NCBI GenBank assembly: GCA_021234155.1
Contig: JAJEKV010000006.1
Location: 26,573,916-26,637,915 of the forward strand
Direction of reading: 5' to 3'
DNA length: 64,000 nt
DNA from: Isoetes taiwanensis
Taxonomy: Eukaryota > Streptophyta > Lycopodiopsida > Isoetales > Isoetaceae
In this document: piece after piece, positions 1 through 10,970 of the stretch
Numbering within the stretch: position 1 is the first letter of the stretch
Layout of the letters: each line of letters begins with the position of its first letter
Notes under the pieces: generated by a model
The model's input: the letters and a program-made list of their open reading frames with translations, nothing else
Database searches by the model: none
What the model was told of the DNA's origin: nothing
Position numbers and translations under genes: made by a program

Positions 1-725
1 AATGTAGCTACTTTAGATAATTATCAACTAGAAAAGAGAGGCATTCAAGAAGCATAGACTAAAAAATAGTCCATGATTTCGACAACCTGTTAAACATGTT
101 AAACAGAAAAGCCATGTAGCATAAACAAACATAATAGAGAAATGTGGGAAATGTATTGGAGTACCACATGCTTTAATGTACAAAACCAGTAAATATTAGG
201 GCATAACGTCTTGCAATAAGCTCATGATTTTGATTCAAGGCGAATGGTTGTACAAATTTTATTAAACAAGGAAACAATGTGAAATGTTCACAAGAACAAT
301 GAACGTTACATGCTTGGGGAGGAATCTCTGCCTAAAGCCAAGGCAGAATGTACGAGGGAATCCTGACTCTAGAATTTCCTCCTCTGAAGTAATTATTTTT
401 CCTTGTTGCTTTATACTCCCAAAAATAGGATAAATTAATATCTTTATACTCCTTGAGGATATTACCGAAAACAATTGGCGGAAGGGTAGTCAACAAAGAT
501 GGACTGAAAAATGGTGCATGATTTCGACAGCAGGACGAAGACAATAGTGCGTGGCAGACGGAAGTCCCGCTAGAATTTCTTTTTTATCAGGCCGTCGTCA
601 ATCAAGCATTTCTACGACAGCACCATCAAAGAAATAGCATAGCCCATTTTCTAAGGCAATATACAATTGGATCAGGCTCAATGCAGAAGCAATAAAGAAT
701 GACAGAATCTAGAGGAGATTGAGCT
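1..725. other. 5' flank of the receptor kinase gene, no gene seen
   Basis: This AT-rich stretch shows only short open frames without family features. It should hold the promoter of the kinase gene that begins at 726. A weak TATA-like sequence (tatacaatt) lies near 661, about 65 bases before the start codon, but I cannot confirm it. Confidence 0.4.
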
Positions 726-3197
726 ATGGGTATGGCTGGAATTGGGATATTATTTATGTTCTTATGTATGGGATGCGCAGAAACAAAGCTCATTCCTCTC
801 ACACCAGGTTGGGAGGCCTATCTAGCACCTGCAGTTCGCTTCTCAAACGGTCAGTTCCTTCCCCTCCAAACTTCAAACAAGACTATAATATCTTCTTCTA
901 ATTCCACATTTGCACTTGGACTCTTCTCCCCCGATTTCTCCACAACAGCCACCATGATCATCTGCCTCCTTCCTTTCAATTCCTCCATTGGCATAGATGT
1001 TTGGAATGTTGGCACATCAATGACAGAAAATGACCTTGTACTAAGAGTTCCTAAAAACAGATCTGAGCTTCAGCTCCTTGATGCAGCTTATAATGTGATA
1101 TGGTCAGTAGACGGCAACGTTTCAGCTCTTGAATTGACAGAATCAGGCAACTTTATAGTGTACAATTCTAGCCAAGGCATTGTATGGCAGAGTTTTGATC
1201 ATCCCACTGATACATTCTTGCCTGGCCAGATTCTCAAGCAGGGGTGGCAGATGAGAGCATCTAATTCAAGCTATTCTGCTAGTTATGCTTTATCTGTGGA
1301 GCCTTCTGGATTGGTGCTCTATTCGACTGCCGGAGATGTGCGTCTCCCTTACTGGGTTGATACTGATGAAGGAACTTGGGACTATAACAAGGCAATGCAA
1401 AAATGTGGAGACAGTGGGATCTTCGTGACTTATACTTCCACAGATACAACTGACTATGTGCTCTTAAACGGTTCTGCTTGTAACAAAACCGACCAATTTG
1501 AGCTTGTCCTCGGATACCCTTCCAAGGCTAGATTTATTCGACTTGATTCGGATGGCAACATAAGACATTATCTTTGGAAACAGGGAACATTAAGCATAAA
1601 TTATGAGGTGTATGGGCAAAAAGATGCATGCAACTTGCCTGCCGTTTGTGGATCATATGGAATATGCTCTAAAGGGGGTCAATGCAATTGCCCATCAGAA
1701 TATTCATCATCTTCCCTTCAAGGTGTGTTCACTTCAGATTCTTCAACAAAAGGATGCAAGCTTGCCACAGCATTGACTTGTGATGCAACGGGCATGAGAA
1801 ATCAAATATTCTTTAATGTCTCCAATGTTACGTATTTCTCCAACAGTTATGTTGCTCCTCTAAATTGGACAGAAAAGGATGAGTGTGTGTCTTCCTGTCT
1901 TTCGAACTGTTCATGCTTGGCTGCATTTTATGAAGATTCTCTTAACATTTCTGCCCGAGCCTGCTACCATGTCTCTTCTCATATGTCCAGCCTTCAAGCA
2001 ATCACTCCAGATTCTGAAAAGTCTTACATGGCTTATCTCAAAGTGCAGCTCTCGGACCACAAGAAGCTGAATTCCATCTCCCATACAATGGTTATCATTA
2101 TTTCTATTGCTGCTACCATAGCTTTTCTTATTCTAGCAGCACTTGTAGGATTAATCATATGCTTTTGTTCCAAAAGGTTCTCAAAAGAGGAATTTGATAT
2201 CCTCACTACCGTGCCTGGAGTGCCTCATAAATTCTCTCTCAAGGACCTTGAAATTGCTACTAGTGGGTTCCAGTGCAAGTTAGGCGAAGGTGGATTTGGA
2301 GCTGTTTTTGGTGGTAAGTTACAAGATGGAAGAACCATTGCAGTAAAGAGGCTTGAAGGGGCCAGACAAGGGTTCAGGGAATTTGAAGCTGAAGTGAGGA
2401 CTCTAGGAGGTATAGACCATGTAAACTTGGTCCGACTTTATGGATTCTGTCTTGAAGGAGTAAATCGGCTTCTGGTTTATGAATGGATGCCAAATGGATC
2501 ACTTGATAAATGGCTCTTTGTGGAGAACTCAGATAGGGTATTGCCTTGGAGCACCAGAATAGCCATAGCCATGGATACTGCCCAAGGTCTGGCATATTTG
2601 CATGAAGGATGTTCTCATCCTGTTCTTCATCTAGATATCAAACCACAAAACATTCTGCTGGGAGAAAATTTCAAGGCCAAGCTTTCAGATCTTGGCATGG
2701 CCAGGCTTATCAATCAAGAAACCAGTACTGTCATTACACAGATAAGAGGAACTCCTGGTTACCTTGCTCCTGAATGGGCTTCCCAATTAACGGTCAGCAA
2801 AAAATGTGATGTTTATAGTTATGGAATTGTACTTCTCGAAATCATCAGCGGAAAGAGGGTTTATGGCTCCTGTGACACCTGGTATCTTCCTACTTGGGTA
2901 TTTATGAAAATTGAGTCTGGCAACATTATGGAGGTTGTAGATCCCAGAATGAATGGTGATTTTGAGCATGACAAAGCAGAGAAGATCATCCGATTGGCAT
3001 GCTGGTGCATTCATGAAAATGCAGATCAAAGGCCTGCAATGCCAGAAATCATGGAGATGCTGCAGGAAAAAATGGAGGTGCCTGAGCTCACATTTACCGA
3101 ACCCCAACCAATTAAGAACTTAACCAGAAGTATAAATCCTGGCTGCACAGTGATATCAGGAGCTGAATACTCTCTTGACATGCTTGTTCCAAGATAG
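726..3197 (+). CDS. G-type lectin S-receptor-like serine/threonine kinase (SD2-5 type)
   Basis: This is a single uninterrupted 823-codon frame, a normal length for the family, with no intron. A hydrophobic N-terminus (about residues 1-18) looks like a signal peptide. A bulb-type lectin domain follows, with the diagnostic WQSFDHPTDTFLPGQ motif, then a Cys-rich EGF-like segment (CNLPAVCGSYGIC) and a PAN-like segment (CVSSCLSNCSCLAAF). One membrane helix spans about 455-479. The cytoplasmic kinase has the glycine loop LGEGGFG at 519-525, the VAIK-type lysine at 541, HLDIKPQN at 635-642, DLG at 655-657 and GTPGYLAPEW around 677-686. Two motifs are unusual: the residue before the catalytic Asp is Leu, so it is a non-RD kinase, and DFG reads DLG. 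By family it is a plasma-membrane receptor kinase. The ligand is unknown. The ATG at 726 is chosen because it gives the signal peptide. Confidence 0.93.
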   Translation: MGMAGIGILFMFLCMGCAETKLIPLTPGWEAYLAPAVRFSNGQFLPLQTSNKTIISSSNSTFALGLFSPDFSTTATMIICLLPFNSSIGIDVWNVGTSMTENDLVLRVPKNRSELQLLDAAYNVIWSVDGNVSALELTESGNFIVYNSSQGIVWQSFDHPTDTFLPGQILKQGWQMRASNSSYSASYALSVEPSGLVLYSTAGDVRLPYWVDTDEGTWDYNKAMQKCGDSGIFVTYTSTDTTDYVLLNGSACNKTDQFELVLGYPSKARFIRLDSDGNIRHYLWKQGTLSINYEVYGQKDACNLPAVCGSYGICSKGGQCNCPSEYSSSSLQGVFTSDSSTKGCKLATALTCDATGMRNQIFFNVSNVTYFSNSYVAPLNWTEKDECVSSCLSNCSCLAAFYEDSLNISARACYHVSSHMSSLQAITPDSEKSYMAYLKVQLSDHKKLNSISHTMVIIISIAATIAFLILAALVGLIICFCSKRFSKEEFDILTTVPGVPHKFSLKDLEIATSGFQCKLGEGGFGAVFGGKLQDGRTIAVKRLEGARQGFREFEAEVRTLGGIDHVNLVRLYGFCLEGVNRLLVYEWMPNGSLDKWLFVENSDRVLPWSTRIAIAMDTAQGLAYLHEGCSHPVLHLDIKPQNILLGENFKAKLSDLGMARLINQETSTVITQIRGTPGYLAPEWASQLTVSKKCDVYSYGIVLLEIISGKRVYGSCDTWYLPTWVFMKIESGNIMEVVDPRMNGDFEHDKAEKIIRLACWCIHENADQRPAMPEIMEMLQEKMEVPELTFTEPQPIKNLTRSINPGCTVISGAEYSLDMLVPR

Positions 3198-3782
3198 TGA
3201 TATTTGGAGCATTCAGTTCAGACTCCTATACTGAACATGTACATTTGGAATGTCAGACTATAGCATCTGCTGTCGCCTGAAATTTCAAAACTTCTGAGAC
3301 AGGCATATTGCAAAAAAATCCATATAGTTTCAAGAATAGAAACAAACTTCGTATAATTAACAGGCACATATCTTCTGTATGTTTCTGTAGCCAATAAAAC
3401 CATGCTCTTTGCTAACATTTATGCTTAAAGACCTGTGTTCATTCTAATGGCCCAGAAAAGAGAGTCAAATAACTGATGTTGCAAAGTCTTCTTTCTTTAG
3501 TAAGTTACATTCTGTATCTTCTACAGTTGCACAAATCCAGAACGTTTCTCAGAGGAAAAGGCCACAGGGGCAGAGGTCTTCCTCTCTTAGCAGCAATCAG
3601 AGCAACCAGGGATATCTTCCCCAGCTAAAGATCCTCCTACACATCACTAGATTACAGCACAGGACAATGTGCTTATTTCCTAACTCGTCCAGTTTACATC
3701 ATTCTCATGTGTAATCAAATGGCATCAGCATGTTACTCCAAAACAATAAACAAATGCAAGCCCTCAAGATAACATTGGCCTA
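3198..3782. other. 3' flank of the receptor kinase gene
   Basis: Non-coding AT-rich sequence with no recognisable gene. It probably contains the 3' UTR of the kinase gene; no single polyadenylation signal stands out. Confidence 0.4.
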
Positions 3783-4430
3783 TGGGCAAGCAGCATGAGA
3801 AGTTGAATATTCTTCACGGCTCCAATGCCACATATTTCCCCAACAAGTATGTTTTTGTGTGCCTTCTTAAATTATCTATGTTTGACTGCAATTTATGGAA
3901 GCGGAGACCTGCTAAATAGTATGTCTTATTCTACCTATTCAGATTCTATGGAAAATTACTTGTCTTATGTCAAACTGAAACTCTCTACCTGAAAGGACCA
4001 GAATTTCATCTCCGTACAACCATTCTTATTTTCGAATCTGTTGCTACAGGCTCCTTATTCTAGCTGCATACTTTTGGGATTAATCACATGCTTTTTTGCC
4101 AGAAATTCACAACTAATGTAAATTCTTCTTGAATAGCTTTGACTTACCAATACTTGGTTCCAATGCAAATTAGGTCATAGGTTATTTGGGGCTGATTTTG
4201 CTGGTCAGTGTAAAGATAAAATGCTGCATCAAGAGGTTTGACGGGAACAAAGATTTAGAGAATTTGAGGCTGCAATAGAGACCATATAAGTTTAGGGCAA
4301 TAAACGGCATATATGCATGAAGCACCCCTATCAAAACTTAAAACATCCTACCAGTAAAAACTCTCAAGGCCAAGGTCTTCAATCTTGGTGATGCAGAATT
4401 GAGAAAGACCAGTATGAGGGCTTGTTCTCC
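3783..4430 (+). pseudogene. Decayed partial copy of the upstream S-receptor kinase
   Basis: Nucleotide similarity to the intact gene resumes here in the same order. The stretch around 3815-3850 parallels 1820-1855 (PAN region). 3940-4000 parallels 2010-2060 (end of the ectodomain). 4075-4105 parallels 2147-2172 (membrane helix). 4165-4275 parallels 2272-2400 (glycine loop to helix C). 4350-4395 parallels 2655-2700 (around DLG). The lectin domain, most of the catalytic loop and the C-lobe are missing, and stops and small indels break every frame. It is a tandem or dispersed duplicate that has died. The parallel order is seen in the sequence; the duplication history is inferred. Confidence 0.8.
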
Positions 4431-5302
4431 AGTCCTCATATATAGCCCTTGTGGAAAGCACCCAACCATATTACAAAATTCAGAAACTCTATGATACGCC
4501 ACTGTGCCCTTAAAACGAACTATACAACGCCTATCCCTCCCATCCATGGTAATGCTCTTTCGCTCTGTTTTCCGCCTGACTAGCCTCAGTCATCAAACCA
4601 AGCTTACCAACCAAGCTGTTGCTATTGTTAGAGACATTAGAGCCATTCATATCTTGCTCCAGAAGCAGGAACTTTGTATTTTTCAACGCCGGGACGGGGA
4701 CGGTAAATCTGGCCAAAAATTGGTGATTAATGTCCCTGGCGCCTCATTAATTTGGCCATCTGAAATTAGCCACGTAGTTACTGGGGAAAAAAAAAAAAAA
4801 AGTTGGTTAATCTGGCAAAAAAAAGTGGTTAATGCGGATAAAAATTGGGCTTCAAACTACACGGCGGGCGCAGAAATTCCCATGGTTGGTTCTTTCTGCT
4901 CCATGATTGACTTGATCCACTTTAAAAAGTATGCCAATCACTTCTTATGTTCCTTTTATGGTAGATTGATGAAGAGGGGAAGAGATTTGAGGTAAAATAG
5001 AGTCGGATCGACAAAAGAAAACCCAAAAACATTTGGTTTTTGGGCTTCAAATTGTACTGCTCTTCATGGTTGATACAAATTAGCCACATTAACCACATCT
5101 CGCTTCAAAAATATGACGTTCCACTCCAGAAGGCATGATCACTTTCATGGCCAGAAAACAGGGGAAAAAAAAGTAATAGCTATGAGTTGACCTTATTAAG
5201 AGCATTGTTGGGAAAAAGGTTTATATTTCAGCGATAGGGTGTTACCTTCCTTCATAAAAGTTACAAACATTATAAAGATTGGGAACATCTTATCCTCCTA
5301 TA
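4431..5302. other. Intergenic, no gene seen
   Basis: A 163-codon open frame at 4504-4995 has no domain, crosses a poly-A run at about 4788 and looks like chance. No element termini were recognised. Confidence 0.4.
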
Positions 5303-6357
5303 TCTCTAATCTAATACAAAAATAGTGTTTGTTTGTCTGTAACTCCACTCATATGCCACGTGTTACTCTGCCCATATGCCACGTGACCTAATCTGAACGG
5401 TAGATGGGCTTCTGGAAGTTTCTTGAAACTTTGCCTTGAAGCTTCACACATGTTGAAGCATCTAGAAGCTTTCGGATTCTCCCTGCATCATATAAAAAGA
5501 GTGGGCGGCAAACAGTCTAGGGAAAAACCAAAACGGATTTGGTTTCTTTAGGACTTTAGGGTTCTCGGACATGGTGTTTTGCTATCTGACAGCCGGATGC
5601 TATTCGCGCCATAAGAGATGGTTCCCTTGCTATTAGTTCCAAGTTTAACAGGAACTGCCGGCCTGTTGAAGATGTCGGCTTCATGACAACATAGAATTGA
5701 GGTAACGCATCAGTTCGGTGCAAAAATCTGGAAGCTTCTGCATTCTTCTTGGGGGGATCTAGTGCTTAGCTTTTAGGTTCATCGCATGACAAGGTTCGGC
5801 ACCTAACGGTTTGCTATGGAGCCATTCTATTCTGCTTCCATATCATTACAGGTCTGCCTTTGCTTGCAAATGTTTTTCAATGCATAACTTCTTTTGCTTG
5901 CAAATGTTCTTCAAAGCATAATGTTTCCTTCCTCTGGTACATCTGTAACATAGTTTGAGTAGAACAAAGGCACTGTCTGTAGCATAGTTTGAGTAAGACA
6001 AAGGCACTGTTTTAAACTGGGAAGCAATATGACCCAAGACCACGAAATGGTTCAGATTTCGTTCTTAATTTTTTGCATTCCTTTTGCTTTTGCAGCCAAT
6101 TCAAAACCTCAAGATACAGGACATCTCTGCGTAATTCAATAAAACTTCTGCTCTATACCAAGGACCACCTCTTGCATAAAAAATAATCCCATTATACTCA
6201 CTACCCATTCCGGTGTTTTCAAAATTCTGGCACATCTTAGCCTTCTATGAATGATTACGTTGCTTAGGAAGAACCTTTTAAAGGTGAACTATACGGTCCA
6301 ATAACACGTTTAATATCTGCAGTATATAATAACATTGCATCTAATTGTTTTTTGCAG

Positions 6358-6456
6358 GTGCTCATGCACATGCATCCAAATCCAAACTCAAGACCTTCTG
6401 CAGAAGAGATGCTTGAACATGCCATCTTCAGTCCCCGGAGGGAGGCACTTCAATAA
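6358..6456 (+). pseudogene. Captured 3'-terminal exon of a protein kinase gene
   Basis: A strong splice acceptor (ttttttgcag ending at 6357) is followed by 33 codons ending in TAA. The peptide contains HPNPNSRPSAEEMLEH, which fits kinase subdomain XI (the invariant Arg plus a following helix), as at the C-terminus of many kinases. A shorter exon-like piece preceded by ttttgcttttgcag lies near 6096-6117 and could encode the preceding residues. No glycine loop or catalytic loop is present nearby, so only the 3' end of the gene was carried. A WEE1-like donor is possible but not established. Confidence 0.5.
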
Positions 6457-7203
6457 ACTGCAACGTAGGAGTTGTATTGTTATAAGTAATTTTGCTCATG
6501 TTGGTGATCCCAGCCCCATTTTGTAATTCAACAGTTCAACAAATGTCCTGTATATATGTATATGAATAGTCAGTAACAAGCAGAGGTGCATAAGCATGCC
6601 TAAGAGTCCAAAAAGTGTTATTGTGCAGATTTGGTCATTAGGATCCGTTGTGAAGCCACTTTGCACCAGTAAAAAAAACTATTGTCTAAGAGATAGAAAT
6701 AGTTTCATTACAATATTCCAATTGTCTAATGGATGGCATAAAGTCGCCTATCCTTCGGCCAGTTCTGTAATTCTCCTGCTATGCCAGACCACAATTTGCA
6801 CAGGATAGGTGCTAGGCTTGCCCCTTGCTTTTTCTGAGAAATTGAAGTCAGAGCCACCAGCTATCTTGAATGGAAGGGCGATTTATGGTAAAGGAGTTAA
6901 AGAGCAATAATTTAAAAATACCAGGTGATCCTTTTATAATATATAAACATCAATTCTGGGATTTTGCATAATCACAAACTTCATGGTTGCAAGCTGGCAT
7001 ATGGCATTGGATTTCTTTGCCAGCCTCAGTTTTTGCTTATAGTCAACTTTATGTTGCTCTCTCAAGGTGCGCTTCTCACCAGGAATCAAAATTGCTATTA
7101 CAGAAACATTATGTCAAGGTGCATTACAAAAAGACATCTCAAATGTCGTATATAAAGAAGCGCTTATATTAAGAGTGGTATTCGTTTAAACATCTCACAA
7201 ACA

Positions 7204-7240
7204 GAAAAGAGGCCGCCCTAATGGGCGGCCGCTTTTCTAG
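7204..7240 (+). repeat. 3'-terminal hairpin and CTAG end of the Helitron
   Basis: An inverted repeat with 15-base arms (7204-7218 and 7223-7237), one mismatch and a TAAT loop. CTAG occupies 7237-7240. In Helitrons this hairpin marks the end of the transferred strand. Confidence 0.6.
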
Positions 7241-7564
7241 TATTATAATGTTATTATATGTAAGTCTTGGATTTAGATCCAGCCCTTGATCAAATGGCTT
7301 ATATCTAGAGCTGCAGATCCAATGGCTATGGCAAAAAAAGGCCACGAGCTAAATCGAGCCCTAAGTTGGGCGGCTAAGATTCATTCAAGCCACATGGCAT
7401 CACCTTGCCTTTATCTTCTTCAATTAATTTTTTGTGTGGGCTTGGACCGTTTCGTTACCTGGAGGCTTGTGTTGTATATGTCGTAGTTGAAGCTTTGAGC
7501 CCTATAAAAAAGAGTTACAGCTTGAACGTGGCTCCAACAAGAGACACAAGAAAACACTTTTCAT
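7241..7564. other. Intergenic, flank of the Helitron
   Basis: No gene seen. Around 7365-7410 a stretch (ctaagttgggcggctaag, then catggcatcaccttgcc) resembles 31856-31902, suggesting a dispersed repeat. A TATA-like ctataaaaaag lies at 7502. Confidence 0.35.
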
Positions 7565-7894
7565 GGGCGAGCCAATGGCGCATCCACTCCTAGCTCAGAT
7601 TCATCTACTTCCTCTTCTTATCCTTCTTCAAATTCTTCAATATATGAGACTTCAGCTCAATCTGGCGACGTTGAATCCCTTATAGGTCTTATATGCAGCT
7701 TTTCTAGAGGTGAGAAAGGTCTAGCTATTTTTTCGAAGAAATTTTCACCTCCTAAACGTAAAACTGAGACTTTCATATCTGAAAAAACTCAACAACTTAG
7801 CAAAGTTTTTGTTCCCAGAGATGTTTCTAATAAGCTTACGCTTGTTCCTTTATCCCTCTTGATGTCTGATATGACTGTTACGATTGAACCCTAA
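7565..7894 (+). pseudogene. Unidentified decayed coding remnant
   Basis: An open stretch of about 110 codons starts Ser-rich and becomes basic (SPPKRKTETF), ending in TAA at 7892. A second reading frame continues to about 7960 (RILTRFEKVDRADLEERGA). The composition looks more coding-like than the surroundings, and the one-stop, one-frame-change arrangement suggests an old gene or element. I do not recognise the family. Confidence 0.2.
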
Positions 7895-8361
7895 GAATCC
7901 TGACTAGATTTGAAAAGGTTGATAGAGCAGATTTGGAAGAAAGAGGAGCCACTAGTACCTATATTGTATCCTGTATAAGGATGAATATGTTACAGATACC
8001 TTAGAATTTACAGGTAAGTGAAGAAATCCCCAAATTGCAACTATCTTCTCTTCACCTTCCTTTCCCTTTCTCACGTTTTTCTTTCTCATCATCACTGGTT
8101 GCTCTGTTCTGACCCTGATCAGATCCCAGTTCTTTCAAGAGATTTGTCAATCTTCTCCTTTCCATGTCTGATATAACAGACATTTTCTTTGCTACCATTT
8201 TAATTTCATTTGGCCCAGAATCTAACACCTGACTGGTACCTGTTACTGCCATTGTCCCCCAGAAGACTCGATTTTTCTTTTTTCATAACCAACTGACAAT
8301 TGCTGAAATCTATTTTTTGTTTTTGGGTTACCCCTAAGGGGGCAAACCATCGTCCATGTAG

Positions 8362-8413
8362 GTTTATGGTATATTCCGGGTATACCAGTGTATACCTGGA
8401 ATATGCCATAAAC
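8362..8413. repeat. Near-perfect 24-bp inverted repeat with 4-base loop
   Basis: Arm 8362-8385 (gtttatggtatattccgggt plus atac) is matched by the reverse complement of 8390-8413 with two mismatches, around the loop cagt. It could be a foldback remnant, the centre of a larger decayed palindrome, or a hairpin in RNA. No gene is attached to it. Confidence 0.7.
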
Positions 8414-8943
8414 TGCTCCAAACTCCTTATTGGCTGTAAACTGGAGGTCAATTATGTTGTTGGTCAGCCAATGTGGAAATCGGCTAACCGGTGCTTCTTT
8501 TTCGAAGGAGGCTATGGCGAATTTGATCAACAGGCCTACAACAGTGCGATGCAAAAAAGGTGTGAGATGGTGAAGCCTAAGAATCCTAGTCGGAATAATG
8601 GTACCCTGCTGTGGATGTCGCACTATAGAAAAATTCCAGCAGGATGCTGAATCTTCTGGTAAGAGAAATGTCCGAAAACGTTATGATAGGAGCACTGAAT
8701 AGTGGTGGAAAAGCCCCTTGAATGAAGTAAGTGACAATTTAAAGGTTGGAGCAGAGACTAGATTTTGATATATTAGCTGACAAATTGAACAGATTAAATT
8801 TAAAGCCACCGGATTTGAAGAATTTGATTATGGATTCCAAGCAAAATTTCTTTGGAAAGGACCCACCGTGCTAAGGAATGTTTTTTGGCTTGCTTTCGAA
8901 AATTTTGGACGAGAATGGTGGGTATGGCTCTAAGTTAAGTTAA
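8414..8943. other. Intergenic, no gene seen
   Basis: Short frames on both strands (for example 8300-8650 plus) show no known domain. Nothing else was recognised up to the LINE tail. Confidence 0.35.
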
Positions 8944-8944
8944 T

Positions 8945-8971
8945 ATTATTATTATTATTATTATTATTATT
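8945..8971. repeat. (ATT)9 microsatellite, tail of the LINE
   Basis: Nine ATT units on the plus strand are an (AAT)n tract at the 3' end of the minus-strand LINE, immediately after its last unique sequence. It is most simply read as the template-primed tail. Confidence 0.8.
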
Positions 8972-10169
8972 GTCACGCCTTCAGACCCTCAGGTCTATCA
9001 GCGAAAAAGTACAGCAATATTCAGTCAACAAGGGCTCACCGTTAGGTGAGCAAATTTTCAGCCATTTTATATAATGCTAATAGCTCATCTCTCGATTTCA
9101 AGTATTCATATAGGTAAGCTCCAAGTTCGGATGGGGTAAATCTAATGATTTGAAAAGAGCCACATGTAATATTGTGACTTTCTCGAATATGATCGAAAAG
9201 CCTAACATCTAATCAATGCATGTTCTTCATCCTCCACTTGTGCTTCAAAACAACATTGACAAAAGCGCAACTCTCTTGGAATCTTTTGCTTCTCGCCCTT
9301 TTCAATCAGAAAAGAGAGAACCGAGCCTAAGTTTAGCAATTACCTGACGCTTTTTCCGCTAAGCTCGCCTTTAAGTAGCTTTGTTCCTCGTGATATTACC
9401 ATCGCATTAACTTCTTGCCTATAGAAATTTCTTTTAACCCAAGATCACCACGTGGCCACATCTTCAGTAATGCTCGCCAATCACAAATGCATCGTAACCC
9501 CACATCTCAGTGGTTCGAGATCATCGAGATCTATACCCCAAAATGTCACCCAATCCACAAGATGACTATACCACCCTGCATGACGCCAGAATCGGATTCT
9601 AACAAAGGCCCCGTCTCGGTATCCTAATGTCATCCATACTCAATCCTCCGTAATAGGTTAGGGTTTGAAACAATGCTTCTACCTCCAAAGGATATAATCC
9701 CGCCTCGCTAGTAGCATCTCATAGGAGTTTGCACTTTTACCCCCAGCCTCCACCAGTAAATCTCTTCCTCGCACTGCTCAATCTCTAGCCACTTTGCCCC
9801 GCCAAACCCGCGGCCCCAAGCCGACAACCATAAAGTACAACCTGCTTTTGCACCATCACTTTGAACATAAGCCTCCTAAGAGACCAACTCCAAATGTTTC
9901 TCTGGGCGCCATAAACCGAGGGAGTAATACAAAGCACCTGAGACCTCCGTGACACTCGCTTCCCCTGCCCCATTGACCACTTGTAATCATTAGTAAACTC
10001 GATCCCTAAATATTTATACTTGTTTTACTTGTTCCAAAATTTCCCCATCCGGATACATCACCACCGAATCTCGAGCCAACCACCATAACTTTGGTTTTAT
10101 TTTTATTCACTTTCATACTGCTTTTTCGCCAAGCACATATAACAAACGTTGCAAACCCATTTCCTTTTA

Positions 10170-10970
10170 GATACCGCATACATCATCATCGGCGTGAAAG
10201 CGAAGTTTCCGTAAGATAATCCCCAACCTCCACTCCTACATCCGCCTCGCATCCATGCCTCAAGCTCATCGATAAAAAGGCCAAAAGTGTAGGTGATAAA
10301 GGACACCCTTTTCACCCCTATATTGCTCTCCACCTTCTCTAATCCATCTAATGGGAATGTGAGTTCCACCAATACTTTTTCATACAAATACAAAGCAACG
10401 CTTTCAGAGTGAGAGTGGCACTCCCAATTTCTCCATGGGTGCCCCCAATTGTGTACCGAGGCACTCTATCAAATGCTTTCAGAAAATCAACAAAAGCAAG
10501 AATATAATGCATTACCTCGCACTTTAGCTCCCTCCGCCATGATGCGCAAAGTCACTAAGTGGTCCACAAAGGGAGTGATCTCTGCTAAAACCCGCTGGCA
10601 TAAGGCTCGCCTACCGATATATCCGCAAAGATGAAATTTTTCTCAAGTACAGCCCCAAAGAGCTTAGCCATCACACTACTAATCATAATAGTGCGATAAT
10701 TCGAACACAACTGATCTCCAAATTTTCCAGATAGTTACAATCCCGCCAAGCACCATTGGTTGGGAAAACCCCCAAGCGTCGTTTCTGCCAAACACCTCGC
10801 CACTTTAGCATGAAGAATTTCTCCTCCCCATTTAAGCAACTCAACCGCAAAACCTTCGTGATCATGAGTTTTCCATTCGGCCATCTTTTGCAAAGATAGC
10901 TTAACATCCTCAAGATCAAATATATCCGCACGCCTCCGTGCTCTAAAATCATAGGAGCCGTACTGCAATC
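10170..10970 (-). pseudogene. LINE reverse transcriptase core, broken
   Basis: Three frame-shifted pieces carry RT blocks in the correct order: the EGFAVELLKWGGE region, the FVDFLKAFDRVPR block with its Asp, and the GLFIDELEAW block. The F/YADD box expected after the last block cannot be read, because that stretch (about 10240-10180) is changed to a Gly/Ser-rich sequence. The enzyme is not functional. Confidence 0.7.

Larger units (their letters stand above)
5303..7240 (+). mobile_element. Probable non-autonomous Helitron (1.94 kb)
   Basis: The left end reads TCTCTAATCTAATAC, preceded by A at 5302. Plant Helitrons typically start with TC followed by a TA-rich tract. The right end has an 8-bp GC stem (ggccgccc at 7211-7218 pairing with gggcggcc at 7223-7230, loop TAAT), then gcttttCTAG ending at 7240, followed by T at 7241. 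Hairpin, about ten bases, CTRR terminus and insertion between A and T is the Helitron signature. No Rep/helicase frame is present, so it would be mobilised in trans. It carries a kinase-like exon at 6358-6456. The ends are seen; membership of the superfamily is inferred and needs further copies with the same ends. Confidence 0.6.

Noticed and set aside
2374-3107. Antisense frames inside the receptor kinase
   Set aside because: They mirror the strongly coding plus strand and have no domain.
4504-4995. 163-codon frame downstream of the kinase pseudogene
   Set aside because: No domain, spans a poly-A run, composition is not coding-like.
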